Below are positions 48,865 to 58,707 of a stretch of 64,000 bases of DNA, piece after piece. The notes under the pieces are model-generated. The model did no database searches, was not told the DNA's origin, and saw nothing but the letters and a program-made list of their open reading frames with translations. Numbering within the stretch: position 1 is the stretch's first letter; every line of letters begins with the position of its first letter. Origin of the DNA: Oceanirhabdus sp942490885 (GTDB lineage: Bacteria > Bacillota > Clostridia > Clostridiales > Clostridiaceae); assembly GCA_942490885.1 (NCBI GenBank), contig CALNYT010000002.1, positions 248,001 through 312,000 of the forward strand, written 5' to 3'. The position numbers were made by a program, and so were the translations under genes.

Positions 48865-50937
48865 ATGCAAAATTATGGGCCAATGAGTGATAAGTGTAAA
48901 GCTATCTTACATGGAGCTGATTATAATCCAGAGCAATGGATTGATATTCCAGGGATTTTACAAGAAGATATAAGACTAATGAAATTAGCTAAGTGTAATG
49001 TAGTGGCAGTTGGTATGTTTTCATGGAGCTCACTAGAGCCAGAGGAAGGGGTATTTAATTTCAAATGGCTTGATGAGTTAATGGATAACATGCATGAAAA
49101 CGGGAATTATGTAATCCTTGCTACGCCAAGTGGAGCAAAACCTGTTTGGATGGCTCAAAAATATCCTGAAGTTTTAAGAGTAGGAAATAATAGAGTTAGA
49201 AACTTATACGGAGAACGCCATAATCATTGTTATACTTCACCTATTTATAGAGAAAAGGTTTTACAGATAAATAAATTACTAGCAGAAAGATATAAAGACC
49301 ATCCAGCTCTTGTTATGTGGCATGTTTCAAATGAGTTTGAGGGAGAATGTCATTGTGAGTTGTGTCAAGAAGCATTTAGAGAGTGGCTTAAGGAAAAATA
49401 TCATAATAGTTTAGATGAATTAAATAGGGCTTGGTGGAGTAAGTTTTGGAGTCACACATATACTGAATGGAGTCAAATAGAGTCACCAGCACCTCATGGA
49501 GAACCAGAACTTCATGGATTAAATTTAGATTGGAAGAGGTTTGTTACTCACCAAACCTTAGACTTTTTTAAATATGAAAGTAATATTTTAAAAGGAATAA
49601 CTCCAGATATACCTGCAACAACAAACTTCCATGATTATATTGAACTGAGCAGAGGAATCGATTATTGGAAATTTGCTCCTTACCTAGATATTGTTTCTTG
49701 GGACAACTATCCCTATTGGCATGGAGAGAGAACTGATTCTCATGAAGCTAGTAGAAGAGCATTTATCCATGATATAAATAGATCATTAAAGGGTGGAAAA
49801 CCATTTATGATGATGGAAAGTTCACCAAGTGCTACAAATTGGCAACCTGTAGCTAAACTAAGACGCCCAGGTGTACATGCTTTAGCAGCTATTCAGGCAG
49901 TAGCGCATGGATCAGATACTGTTCAGTATTTTCAATGGAGAAAGAGTAGAGGTTCTTCTGAAAAATTCCATGGAGCTGTAGTGGATCATTGTGGACATGA
50001 AAATACAAGGGTGTTTAAAGAAGTATCAAAGGTTGGAGAAATCTTATCAAAACTGGATGATGTAGTAGGTACAACAGTAGAACCAGAGATAGCAGTTATT
50101 TACGATTGGGAAAATTACTGGGCAATAGATGATGCACAAGGACCAAGAATTGAAAAGAAAGATTATTTTGAGACTTGTCAGAACCATTACAAGGCATTTT
50201 GGGACATGTCATTTCCAGTAGATGTTATTAACATGGACTGTGATTTTTCAAAATACAAAGTTTTGGTTGCTCCTATGCTCTATATGGTAAGAAAAGGTGT
50301 TGGAGAGCGAATTGAGGAATTTGTTAATAATGGAGGAATTCTTGTAACTACTTATTGGAGTGGAATAGTTGATGATAATGATTTATGTTTTTTAGGTGGA
50401 TTTCCAGGACCTCTTAAAAAAGTTACAGGAATATGGTCTGAGGAGATAGATGCATTATATGATGATGATGTTAATCATGTAATTATTGAGGAAAGCAATC
50501 ATCTTTCAATGAAAGGTGAATATGAAGCGAGGATATTTTGTGATTTAATACATTCAGAAGGGGCAGAGGTTCTTGCCACATATAAATCTGATTTCTACAA
50601 AGGAATGCCTGCATTAACATATAATAAATTTGGAAAAGGTGGAGCTTATTATATAGCATTTAGAAACAATGATGAGTTTTTAAGAGATTTTTATAAAGGG
50701 TTGGCAAAAAAAATTAATTTAAATAAGGCAATAAACATAGAATTGCCAGTTGGTATTAATGCACAAGTGCGTAGAGATAACGAAAATGAGTTTGTATTTT
50801 TAATGAACTTTACTGAAGAGAAGGAAATAGTAGATTTAAAGGAAAGGACATTTATTGATATGGAAAGTAAGGAAAAAGTAACAGGAACAATAAACATAAA
50901 AGGATATGGTATTAGAATAATTTCAAGGCACTTATAA
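48865..50937 (+). CDS. GH42 beta-galactosidase
   Basis: 690 residues of glycoside hydrolase family 42, cytoplasmic. The acid/base glutamate is Glu157 in WHVSNEFEGE and the nucleophile is probably Glu318 in MMMESSPSATNW. A cysteine zinc site (Cys122, Cys162, Cys164, Cys167) is typical of the family. The trimerisation domain and the small C-terminal beta-domain follow. It probably acts on galacto-oligosaccharides. No transporter is adjacent. GAAAGGAG precedes the ATG. The mutarotase at 1799 could handle its product. Confidence 0.94.
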   Translation: MQNYGPMSDKCKAILHGADYNPEQWIDIPGILQEDIRLMKLAKCNVVAVGMFSWSSLEPEEGVFNFKWLDELMDNMHENGNYVILATPSGAKPVWMAQKYPEVLRVGNNRVRNLYGERHNHCYTSPIYREKVLQINKLLAERYKDHPALVMWHVSNEFEGECHCELCQEAFREWLKEKYHNSLDELNRAWWSKFWSHTYTEWSQIESPAPHGEPELHGLNLDWKRFVTHQTLDFFKYESNILKGITPDIPATTNFHDYIELSRGIDYWKFAPYLDIVSWDNYPYWHGERTDSHEASRRAFIHDINRSLKGGKPFMMMESSPSATNWQPVAKLRRPGVHALAAIQAVAHGSDTVQYFQWRKSRGSSEKFHGAVVDHCGHENTRVFKEVSKVGEILSKLDDVVGTTVEPEIAVIYDWENYWAIDDAQGPRIEKKDYFETCQNHYKAFWDMSFPVDVINMDCDFSKYKVLVAPMLYMVRKGVGERIEEFVNNGGILVTTYWSGIVDDNDLCFLGGFPGPLKKVTGIWSEEIDALYDDDVNHVIIEESNHLSMKGEYEARIFCDLIHSEGAEVLATYKSDFYKGMPALTYNKFGKGGAYYIAFRNNDEFLRDFYKGLAKKINLNKAINIELPVGINAQVRRDNENEFVFLMNFTEEKEIVDLKERTFIDMESKEKVTGTINIKGYGIRIISRHL

Positions 50938-51023
50938 AATTTTTAAAATCAAAAATATTGTTATGATTTTGGACTAACATACAGAGAATGAATTGTAATG
51001 CAGACTAGGAAATTTTTTAGTAG

Positions 51024-51170
51024 CATTGTTTTAATATAATGAGACAAACTAATTATAGGGCTTTAAGTACAAAACTAAATTTATACACACTCAAGACTCA
51101 AAGAAGCGCTGGGGTTTTGAGCATATATAAATTAAGTTATACTATGAAAACCCTATATATTAAAACAATG
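51024..51170. repeat. Palindromic repeat A, copy 4, with extended dyad
   Basis: The core at 51054-51157 starts TATAGGGCTTT and ends GAAAACCCTATA. The outer GAG/CTC pairing of other copies is replaced by GGG/CCC, a compensated change. The dyad goes on outside the core as CATTGTTTTAATATA (51024-51038) and TATATTAAAACAATG (51156-51170). Confidence 0.8.
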
Positions 51171-51183
51171 TGAGGTGATATAA

Positions 51184-51414
51184 GTGAATAACAATAATAA
51201 TATAATTAATAATGAAAATAAATACAATCCAACAAAAGGAGAAATCACTTCAAGTGTACGTTCAATTGATCAAATGACTTCAAACATGAATAAAGATTAT
51301 GCTATAGTGAATTGTGGTGAAGGAGAGTGTACATGTACGCCAGAAACTTGTACTTGTGGTGATAAGAAAAAAATTAATAAGGTATCAAAAGATTACACAA
51401 ATTCATTACAATAG
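51184..51414 (+). CDS. Small cysteine-rich protein
   Basis: 76 residues. An Asn-rich start (MNNNNNIINNENKYN), SSVRSIDQMTSNM, then a dense cysteine motif NCGEGECTCTPETCTCGD with five cysteines and a lysine-rich tail. The motif recalls small metal-binding, metallothionein-like peptides. GTG start with GAGGTG upstream. It lies directly after a repeat-A copy and is closed by the terminator at 51458-51489. Function unknown. Confidence 0.6.
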   Translation: MNNNNNIINNENKYNPTKGEITSSVRSIDQMTSNMNKDYAIVNCGEGECTCTPETCTCGDKKKINKVSKDYTNSLQ

Positions 51415-51457
51415 ATAAAAAATATTTTGAATAAATCTATTTGTAGTAGATATAGAT

Positions 51458-51492
51458 AAAGCAGAAGATAGATTATTATCTTCTGCTTTATT
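51458..51492 (+). terminator. Terminator after the Cys-rich gene
   Basis: Perfect 13-bp arms AAAGCAGAAGATA (51458-51470) and TATCTTCTGCTTT (51477-51489). Confidence 0.8.
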
Positions 51493-51589
51493 CTATTACA
51501 TATATATTTTTACAAGGAAAAAAGATACAATTAAAATAAACCATGTTAAAAGATATGATTTTATACAATATAAAAGAGGTGGACATGCT

Positions 51590-52288
51590 ATGGAAAATAA
51601 AATACTACTTGTTGAGGATGATAAGTCTATAAGTGAAATGGTAAAAAATCACTTAGAGAAAGAAGGGTTTATGGTTGAAACTGCATTTGATGGAGAAGAA
51701 GCACTAAATAGATTTTTAAAAGATTCTTTTGATTTGATTGTACTTGATTTGATGCTTCCTAAACTTAATGGAATGGAATTTATGAGATTGATTAGAGAAA
51801 AAAGTCTGATTCCTATTATTATCATGTCAGCAAAAGACAGTGATGTTGATAAGGCAATTGCTCTTGGAATGGGAGCAGATGATTATATTTCTAAACCCTT
51901 TTCTTTAATAGAATTATTAGCAAGAATTAAAGCATCAATAAGGCGTGCAAATACTTATTCTAAATCACTTCAAAATGATGGGGAAAATATTATTAATATC
52001 GGTGATTTAAAAGTAGATTTAAATAATTTTTCAGTAATAAAAAAGGAGGAGCTATTAAAATTAACTGCTAAAGAGTTTGAAATACTTAAGCTCTTTATAA
52101 CAAATCCTAAAAGGGTATTTACAAAAGAGCAGCTTTATAATTTTATTTGGAATGATGATTATTTTGGTGACGAGAGTGTTATCAATGTACATATACAAAG
52201 ATTAAGAAAAAAGATTGAAGACAATCCCTCTAGTCCTAAATATATAAAAACCCTTTGGGGAATTGGATACAAGTTAGGAGAAATGTAA
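51590..52288 (+). CDS. OmpR/PhoB-type response regulator
   Basis: 232 residues. Receiver domain with the acidic pair ED/D at 9-11, phospho-acceptor Asp53 (LIVLDLMLPKLNGMEF), Thr/Ser and Lys in IIMSAKD and DDYISKPF. C-terminal winged helix with LTAKEFEILKLFI and VINVHIQRLRKKIEDNP. It is the first gene of a two-component/ABC unit, with the kinase 1 bp downstream. It probably controls the following transporter genes in response to an antimicrobial. Confidence 0.94.
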   Translation: MENKILLVEDDKSISEMVKNHLEKEGFMVETAFDGEEALNRFLKDSFDLIVLDLMLPKLNGMEFMRLIREKSLIPIIIMSAKDSDVDKAIALGMGADDYISKPFSLIELLARIKASIRRANTYSKSLQNDGENIINIGDLKVDLNNFSVIKKEELLKLTAKEFEILKLFITNPKRVFTKEQLYNFIWNDDYFGDESVINVHIQRLRKKIEDNPSSPKYIKTLWGIGYKLGEM

Positions 52289-52289
52289 A

Positions 52290-53225
52290 ATGATTATTAT
52301 TCTAGTGGTAATTATTATTATATTAATATTGGTAATTTTGCTCCAGTATTTTTCCATAAAAGAACGAAATAAAAATTTATCATATATCACAAAGAAGCTT
52401 GAAAGTATTATATTAAACAATACCTCAGAAAAATTATTGGTTGTTACTGATGATGATTATATAACATCAATACTAGTTCAAATTAATAATATTTTGGAGC
52501 ATAATCAAAAAGTAATCGCTAATCATAAAAGAACTGAGGAATCAATGAGAAAGATGCTTTCAAATATTTCTCACGATCTCAAAACTCCCCTTACAGTTAT
52601 TATAGGATATATTGAAACTTTGAGGGTCACTGATGAATTAAATGATGAGGAAAAAGATGTATATTTAGTTAATGTGCAAAATAAAGCATCGGAACTAGTG
52701 GAGTTAATTAATGAATTTTTTACATTATCAAAGATAGAATCAGGAGATAAGGAGATTCCTATTACAAGAATTAATATAAATGAGATTTGTAGAAAAAATA
52801 TCCTGTCATTTTATGATATTCTAACCAATAAAGGATTTGAGGTTAGTATAAATATTCCCTCAAAAAATATTTATGCTTTGGCCAATGAGGAAGCTATGGA
52901 TAGGATACTAAATAATTTAATATCTAATGCTATTAAATATGGACATGAAGGAAAATGCTTAGGATTGGATATAAGTTACGATGAAGAAGAGGTATATATT
53001 GATATCTGGGATAGAGGGAGAGGCATTGATGAGGTACATAAGGAGAAAGTTTTTGAAAGATTATACACCCTTGAAGATTCAAGAAATAAAGAATTTCAAG
53101 GAAGCGGTTTAGGGTTAACTATAACTAAAAGGCTTGTTGAAAAGATGAATGGTGAAATAACCTTAAGCAGTATTCCTTATGCTAAAACTACTTTTTCATT
53201 GAAATTAAAAAGGATTAATTTTTAA
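52290..53225 (+). CDS. Sensor histidine kinase
   Basis: 311 residues. One N-terminal membrane helix and almost no external loop, so it may sense inside the membrane or through the ABC transporter. H-box MLSNISHDLKTPLTVIIGY with His95; N-box LNNLISNAIKYG; G1/G2 boxes IWDRGRGID and GSGLGLTITK. It partners the regulator immediately upstream. Its layout is typical of kinases next to BcrAB-type exporters. Confidence 0.93.
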   Translation: MIIILVVIIIILILVILLQYFSIKERNKNLSYITKKLESIILNNTSEKLLVVTDDDYITSILVQINNILEHNQKVIANHKRTEESMRKMLSNISHDLKTPLTVIIGYIETLRVTDELNDEEKDVYLVNVQNKASELVELINEFFTLSKIESGDKEIPITRININEICRKNILSFYDILTNKGFEVSINIPSKNIYALANEEAMDRILNNLISNAIKYGHEGKCLGLDISYDEEEVYIDIWDRGRGIDEVHKEKVFERLYTLEDSRNKEFQGSGLGLTITKRLVEKMNGEITLSSIPYAKTTFSLKLKRINF

Positions 53226-53314
53226 CAACTTTAGAAATTTGTTAGATTTACTTAATTAAAAAGATAAATTCAAAATGTAGAATATATATATAAGGTAGTT
53301 AAGGGGGAATACAA

Positions 53315-54238
53315 ATGGAATATATATTAAAAACTCATAATTTAACTAAAGTCTTTGATGGGAAAGAAGTAGTTTCAAATGTAAATATGAATATTAAAAA
53401 AGGTGAAATATATGGTTTCTTGGGTCCTAATGGAGCTGGGAAAACAACGGTAATGAAACTAATAACTAATCTTCTTAAGCCAACTGCAGGAGAGATAGAA
53501 GTATTTAATGAAAGACTAACTAATACTTCTTATGAAGCATTAAAGAGAATGGGTACAATAATTGAAACACCCGTATTTTATGAAAGATTAACTGGTATAG
53601 AGACTTTAGAGATGCACTGCGATTATATGGGATATCATAATAAAAAATCTATTGATGAAGTATTAAAAATGGTGAATTTGAGGGGTGTTGATCAAAAGCC
53701 AGTTAAAGATTTTTCTTTAGGGATGAAGCAGAGACTGGCAATTGCGAGAGCTATAATTACAAAACCTGAGCTGTTAATATTAGACGAGCCCATCAATGGT
53801 CTTGATCCAATGGGAATAAAAGAATTAAGAGATTTATTTAAAATGCTTAGTACTGAATATGGGATCACTATACTAATCTCAAGCCATATATTAAGTGAGA
53901 TTGAACAGATTGCAGATACAATAGGAGTTATCAGTGATGGAAAATTAGTAAAAGAAGTTTCCATGGAAAGTATCAGAAAAAGTAATTTTGAATTTATTGA
54001 GATGGTTGTTGAAGATACATCAAAGGCATCGTTTATTTTGAATAATAAACTAAATATTAATAACTTAAAAGTAATGAATGATAATTTAATAAGAATATAT
54101 GCATCAAATATCACATCAAATAAAATTTCAGAAACATTGATTTTAAATGGAGTATCAATAGAATCTATTACAAAAAAAGAAGGTTCTCTAGAGGAGTACT
54201 TCATAAAGTTGACAAATGGGGGTATGATTAATGTTTAA
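53315..54238 (+). CDS. ABC transporter ATPase, BcrA-type
   Basis: 307 residues. Walker A GPNGAGKTTVMKL, Q-loop region ETPVFYERLTG, signature DFSLGMKQRLAIARA, Walker B LLILDEPINGLDP, and SSHILSEIEQIAD with the switch His. The C-terminal extension resembles bacitracin/lantibiotic resistance ATPases. It overlaps the permease gene by 8 bp and follows the two-component system, suggesting antimicrobial-peptide resistance. GGGGG-type site upstream. Confidence 0.93.
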   Translation: MEYILKTHNLTKVFDGKEVVSNVNMNIKKGEIYGFLGPNGAGKTTVMKLITNLLKPTAGEIEVFNERLTNTSYEALKRMGTIIETPVFYERLTGIETLEMHCDYMGYHNKKSIDEVLKMVNLRGVDQKPVKDFSLGMKQRLAIARAIITKPELLILDEPINGLDPMGIKELRDLFKMLSTEYGITILISSHILSEIEQIADTIGVISDGKLVKEVSMESIRKSNFEFIEMVVEDTSKASFILNNKLNINNLKVMNDNLIRIYASNITSNKISETLILNGVSIESITKKEGSLEEYFIKLTNGGMINV

Positions 54239-54926
54239 TTTAATAAAACTAGAACTTAAAAGATTTAATATAAAAAATAAAATAAGGGTAGCAGCAATTT
54301 GTAATTTAGTTATATTAGCATTATTATGTTTGATATTTTTTGTAGAGAACGGTGAAACAAATACTGTTTTTAAAGATTATAATGAGGTATTTAGTATTAT
54401 TACTACTTTTATACATGTTACTTTCATGATTTATGGTAGTGTACTTATATCTGAACTTATTATATCCGAATATAAAAATAAAACAATAACTTTATTATTT
54501 ACTTATCCAGTAGATAGAAAAAAATTATTAATTTCCAAATTAATTATTATGGGGGTTTTTACATTTATAAGTATAATACTTTCTTCAATATTAATTTTTA
54601 TTAGTTTTTATATAATCCAAGTAATTACTAAGACTACTATTGGACAATTAGCGTATTCAATGCAAGTTGCGCAATTAGGAACTCTTGTAGTTTCAGCATT
54701 AACAAATTCATTTATAGCTATGATACCACTATATTTTGGTATGAGGAAAAAATCAACTGTAGCAACAATTATCTCTGGAGTTTTAATATCCACGTTCTTA
54801 TATTCTAATAATAATGGGTTTGCAATATCATCAATTATTATAATACCTATAACAATGATGTTCATTGGTGTATTTGTAGTCTATATGTCGTTGAGGAATA
54901 TTGAGAATAAAGATGTTATTGTATAG
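54231..54926 (+). CDS. ABC-2 type permease, BcrB-like
   Basis: 231 residues with six hydrophobic segments. NKTITLLFTYPVDRKKLLISKLIIM is the conserved cytoplasmic turn of ABC-2 permeases. ATG 54231 lies inside the ATPase end, so translation is coupled. The single small permease matches the BcrAB/LanEFG layout. The substrate, a peptide antibiotic, is inferred from context only. Confidence 0.88.
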   Translation: MFNLIKLELKRFNIKNKIRVAAICNLVILALLCLIFFVENGETNTVFKDYNEVFSIITTFIHVTFMIYGSVLISELIISEYKNKTITLLFTYPVDRKKLLISKLIIMGVFTFISIILSSILIFISFYIIQVITKTTIGQLAYSMQVAQLGTLVVSALTNSFIAMIPLYFGMRKKSTVATIISGVLISTFLYSNNNGFAISSIIIIPITMMFIGVFVVYMSLRNIENKDVIV

Positions 54927-55262
54927 AATTTTACACCTGTATGTTACTCCTTAATCAGATATTTAGATGATAGAGTAGTGAAATTGAGATAATAGAATAA
55001 AAAAATAATAAATAAAAGACTGAAGACTGATTTATTTGTTTTCAGTCTTTTTATTACAATAAAGCAAGAAAATTGTCAGAAATACTGATAAAGAGTATAA
55101 TTAAAATATAAGTAGTTATAGATTTTTGTAAATTAAATGTCTAAAATGTATTATTCAACTTAATTTTAGGACAAGAGTGATATGGTAATATATACTATAA
55201 ATAATAACATAAAACAGGGATGTCAAATTTGATATTTCCAATGACTTTAAGGAGGAAGTATG
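54927..55262 (+). other. Intergenic region with terminator and promoter
   Basis: AAAAGACTGAA and TTCAGTCTTTTT at about 55014-55052 end the ABC unit. TTGTCA (55073-55078), 17 nt and TATAAT (55096-55101) form a strong promoter for the MoxR unit with a leader of about 155 nt. Nothing else is evident. Confidence 0.75.
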
Positions 55263-56219
55263 ATGGATTTAAAAAGATTTCAAGACTTTAGAGAGAAGGT
55301 AAATAGCAACATTAGTAAGGTTATTGTGGGAAAAGAAGATAAGATAGATAAAATTATAGTGTCATTTATATGTTCAGGGCATGTTTTATTAGAGGATGTA
55401 CCTGGATTAGGAAAAACTAAACTAGCAAGAAGTTTATCTAAAACACTTAGTTGTAGTTTTAATAGAATTCAATTTACACCAGATATATTACCATCAGATT
55501 TAACGGGTATATATTACTATAATCAGAAGGAACAAGAATTTAAATTTAGAAAAGGTCCTCTATTGAGTCAAATAGTCTTAGCAGATGAAATCAATAGAGC
55601 AACACCTAGAACTCAATCTGCATTACTTGAGTGTATGGAAGAACATCAAATTACAGTGGAAGGTAACACCATTGCATTGGACAAGCCATTCTTTGTTATT
55701 GCAACGCAAAACCCAGTTGAACAATTTGGTACTTTTCCATTACCTGAGGCACAATTAGATAGATTTTTCATTAGACTTTCTATGGGATATCCTAATAAAG
55801 ATGAGGAGAAAAATTTATTAAAGAGATTTATGGAAAATGATCCTCTTGAAAAACTAGAAGCAGTTGTGACATTGGAGGATATAGAATATGTTCAAGAAAA
55901 CTATACAAAAATACATATGAATGAGTATATTATCGAATATATTATTAACATAATTAATGAAACTAGAGAGAATGTACAAATAGAATTAGGATGCAGTCCA
56001 AGAGCGTCTATGGCCTTAATGAAAGCATCACAAGCACATGCCGCGATAAATGGAAGAGATTATGTTATTCCTGAGGATGTAAAAGAGATGGCTATGGGGG
56101 TGTTAAGTCATAGAATTATATTGAAAAATGATTTAGGAGTAGGTAAGAGTGGTGTAGAGGCAATAATTGAACAAATAATAAACTCCATAGAGGTTCCATT
56201 AGAAGAAGTGGAAAAGTAG
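55263..56219 (+). CDS. MoxR-type AAA+ ATPase
   Basis: 318 residues. Walker A is replaced by the MoxR form HVLLEDVPGLGKTKLARSL; Walker B LADEINRATPRTQSALLECMEE; sensor 1 VIATQNPVEQFGTFPLPEAQLDRF; sensor 2 GCSPRASMALMKAS. MoxR proteins are chaperones for folding or assembly of partners encoded nearby. ATG 55263 is 7 nt from AAGGAGG, the preceding ATG only 4. The DUF58 and DUF4129 genes follow, a widespread trio. Confidence 0.93.
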   Translation: MDLKRFQDFREKVNSNISKVIVGKEDKIDKIIVSFICSGHVLLEDVPGLGKTKLARSLSKTLSCSFNRIQFTPDILPSDLTGIYYYNQKEQEFKFRKGPLLSQIVLADEINRATPRTQSALLECMEEHQITVEGNTIALDKPFFVIATQNPVEQFGTFPLPEAQLDRFFIRLSMGYPNKDEEKNLLKRFMENDPLEKLEAVVTLEDIEYVQENYTKIHMNEYIIEYIINIINETRENVQIELGCSPRASMALMKASQAHAAINGRDYVIPEDVKEMAMGVLSHRIILKNDLGVGKSGVEAIIEQIINSIEVPLEEVEK

Positions 56220-56227
56220 GTGATAGT

Positions 56228-57430
56228 ATGGAAACAATTATAACGCTTATGCTAATGGCATTACTTATTATTTTACCTGTGTTCGCCATTACATCAGGAG
56301 CAATATTTTTAAAAGTATTATTTCTTTTTGTACTCATTATAATTGTGTTTAAGATTGGACATTTGACAATATCAAAGGGATTTGACAATTTAGAAGTACG
56401 AAGAAATATAGGAAATACAAAAATATGTTGTGGGGAAACATTTGAATATGAGATAGTCATTGAGAATAAAAAGAATTTTCCCATTGTTTTTTTATTAATA
56501 AAAGAGATATTTCCTAAAGAATTTAAATTTATAAATAATGAAAGAGTTGAAGAAGAGTGTGATTGTATTAAAAAAGCACACAAATATGCTATATATGGAT
56601 TTGAGAGAATAATAAGAAAAAATTCTGTAAGAATTGATAAAAGAGGAACATATATAATTAACGATATTGAGGAAAGTATTGGTGATTTCTTTGGTCTCAT
56701 TGATAAATCACAGAAAGTAAAAGATTCACATGAAATTTTAGTATACCCTACAATTGAAGAGCTAAATAATTTTAGGATTAAATCCATGAATGTTATGGGA
56801 GATAATATTGTTAAAAGATGGATTCACAGTGATCCACTGTATATAAAATCTATTAGAGAGTATGGTGCTGGAGACAGAATGAAGGATATTCATTGGAAAT
56901 CAAGCTTGAAGATGAATAAACTCATGGCTAAGGAGTATGATTACACCTCAGATAAAGAGGTGATAATAATCGCAAATACACAGAGCCATAAAGAGTGTTA
57001 TATTAATATTTCAGAAGAAATTGTTGAAAGAACTATAAGTCTATCAGTTTCCATAGCAGATAAATGTTTAAAAGAAGGGGTAGCTGTAGGAATGTGGACA
57101 AATGCAAGTACCAAATCCCTTGTAACTGGATATATTGAAGAGGTACCTTCTTCGCTAAATTCAATAGAAAAGATATTGGAATTAGGAGCTAGAATGGATT
57201 ATCTTCCTCGAGGACAATTTAGTAAGCTATTAATGAGAAAGCGACAACAATTCAATACTAATGCAATATATGTAGTGGTTACTCCTTATTTAGATGAAGA
57301 GAGTATTTCTATATTAAGAAAACTATCAAAAAGAGGAATTAACTTTAAAATTATTGATGTTTCTGATGATTTGAATTTACCTTCTATTCAAGGAATAGAG
57401 AAACTTGAATGTTTAGGGGAGGTGGGATAA
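56228..57430 (+). CDS. DUF58 protein (VWA-like)
   Basis: 400 residues. Two N-terminal membrane segments, a beta-rich part, and the DUF58 signature SIREYGAGDRMKDIHWKSSLKMNKLMAKEYD at about residues 215-245 in adjoining pieces. VWA-like fold afterwards. It works with MoxR ATPases, probably in assembly of surface or secreted complexes. Its stop overlaps the start of the next gene (TAATG). Confidence 0.9.
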   Translation: METIITLMLMALLIILPVFAITSGAIFLKVLFLFVLIIIVFKIGHLTISKGFDNLEVRRNIGNTKICCGETFEYEIVIENKKNFPIVFLLIKEIFPKEFKFINNERVEEECDCIKKAHKYAIYGFERIIRKNSVRIDKRGTYIINDIEESIGDFFGLIDKSQKVKDSHEILVYPTIEELNNFRIKSMNVMGDNIVKRWIHSDPLYIKSIREYGAGDRMKDIHWKSSLKMNKLMAKEYDYTSDKEVIIIANTQSHKECYINISEEIVERTISLSVSIADKCLKEGVAVGMWTNASTKSLVTGYIEEVPSSLNSIEKILELGARMDYLPRGQFSKLLMRKRQQFNTNAIYVVVTPYLDEESISILRKLSKRGINFKIIDVSDDLNLPSIQGIEKLECLGEVG

Positions 57431-58701
57431 TGAATTTAGATAGAGAAATAAAAGGGTTTCAAATTTTATTCTTGAACTTATTGCTTTATGTTATTTGGAG
57501 CGGTGTAGTGAATATAATATTTAGGTTTAAAGTGAATCATTCATTATTCATAATTGTATTTATAGCTAGTATTTTGTTAATGCTAATTAATCAAAGAATA
57601 AAGAAAAATAAAAAGTATAATATTATAGCCTTGATTATACCAAGTATAATGACGTTACTATTATTTTATTATAATTACTCTTTAAATATAGCTTTGTTTA
57701 GTATGATATATGCATTACTAGTTTTAATATTAATATATAACACTAAAGATACTATTATGGAATATAAATCAGCTAGAAAAATAGGTAGATTATCAATGGG
57801 TTTTGCATTAATCATAGTAGTAGCTGCTGTTTTTTTTATGAGAAATGAGTTTTTTGAAGATATAATAAAATATATTTTAATGCTAATGATATCAAATGTT
57901 ATTCTACTTAGAGAAACAAGATGTTATTCTCATAATTTAAAAGACAAGAAGATGCGTATCATGAATATGGGAATTGTTATTTTCTTTTTTGCAATTCTAT
58001 CTGAAAAAGCGGAAAATCTTTTTAAACAAGGACTATCAACAATATATAATATATTCTCATCTGTTTTAGTAGAAGGAGCTGTTATATTTGTTACAATGAC
58101 TAGAAGGTTTTGGTTATACTTATGGAGAATATTTAATTCATCAAAAGTGATACAGAAAAGCACGGAAAATAAGAATCGTACAGAAATAAAGTTACCAAAG
58201 AATAAGCTTTCAGTAGATAAAGAATACGATTTTGAAGCCATCCAAGAGCCTTCTAAAGTAATCATACATATATTACAAATAATAATATTGTTTGTAATAA
58301 TATTTATAGTCTATAAGTTAATTAAGAAGTATATATTTGGAGCTGCTTCCAAGAAGGAAGATGAAATTCGTGAAAAAATTAGTGTGGTAAAAGATAAGAA
58401 AGATAATAAATTTTTTAAATCTATGAAGCGCTTCATGGATGGGAAAGGCAGTATAAGAGAACAGATATACTATGTATTTGGAAACTTTCAAAACAAAGCA
58501 TATAATAAGGAATTATACAAAAATGGTATGACAGCCAGTGAGCTAAATCATGCCACAAAGAATCATATAAAAGATAAAGCCGCTGAAATTGATGATATTA
58601 CAAAAATTTACAATGAAGCTAAATTTTCAAATCATCCTATGGAGAAAGATGATTTGGAAATTATAGTGAAGGGATATAGAGAGATTAAAGATGAACTTTA
58701 A
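57430..58701 (+). CDS. Membrane protein with C-terminal DUF4129
   Basis: 423 residues. About six hydrophobic segments in the first 200, a loop, another segment near 285-305, and the C-terminal domain KNGMTASELNHATKNH, ITKIYNEAKFSNHPMEKDD, which matches DUF4129. In other organisms DUF4129 is often fused to a transglutaminase core next to MoxR-DUF58; here that core is absent. ATG 57430 overlaps the DUF58 stop and has GGGGAGGTGGG upstream. Confidence 0.8.
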   Translation: MNLDREIKGFQILFLNLLLYVIWSGVVNIIFRFKVNHSLFIIVFIASILLMLINQRIKKNKKYNIIALIIPSIMTLLLFYYNYSLNIALFSMIYALLVLILIYNTKDTIMEYKSARKIGRLSMGFALIIVVAAVFFMRNEFFEDIIKYILMLMISNVILLRETRCYSHNLKDKKMRIMNMGIVIFFFAILSEKAENLFKQGLSTIYNIFSSVLVEGAVIFVTMTRRFWLYLWRIFNSSKVIQKSTENKNRTEIKLPKNKLSVDKEYDFEAIQEPSKVIIHILQIIILFVIIFIVYKLIKKYIFGAASKKEDEIREKISVVKDKKDNKFFKSMKRFMDGKGSIREQIYYVFGNFQNKAYNKELYKNGMTASELNHATKNHIKDKAAEIDDITKIYNEAKFSNHPMEKDDLEIIVKGYREIKDEL

Positions 58702-58707
58702 TCTTAT

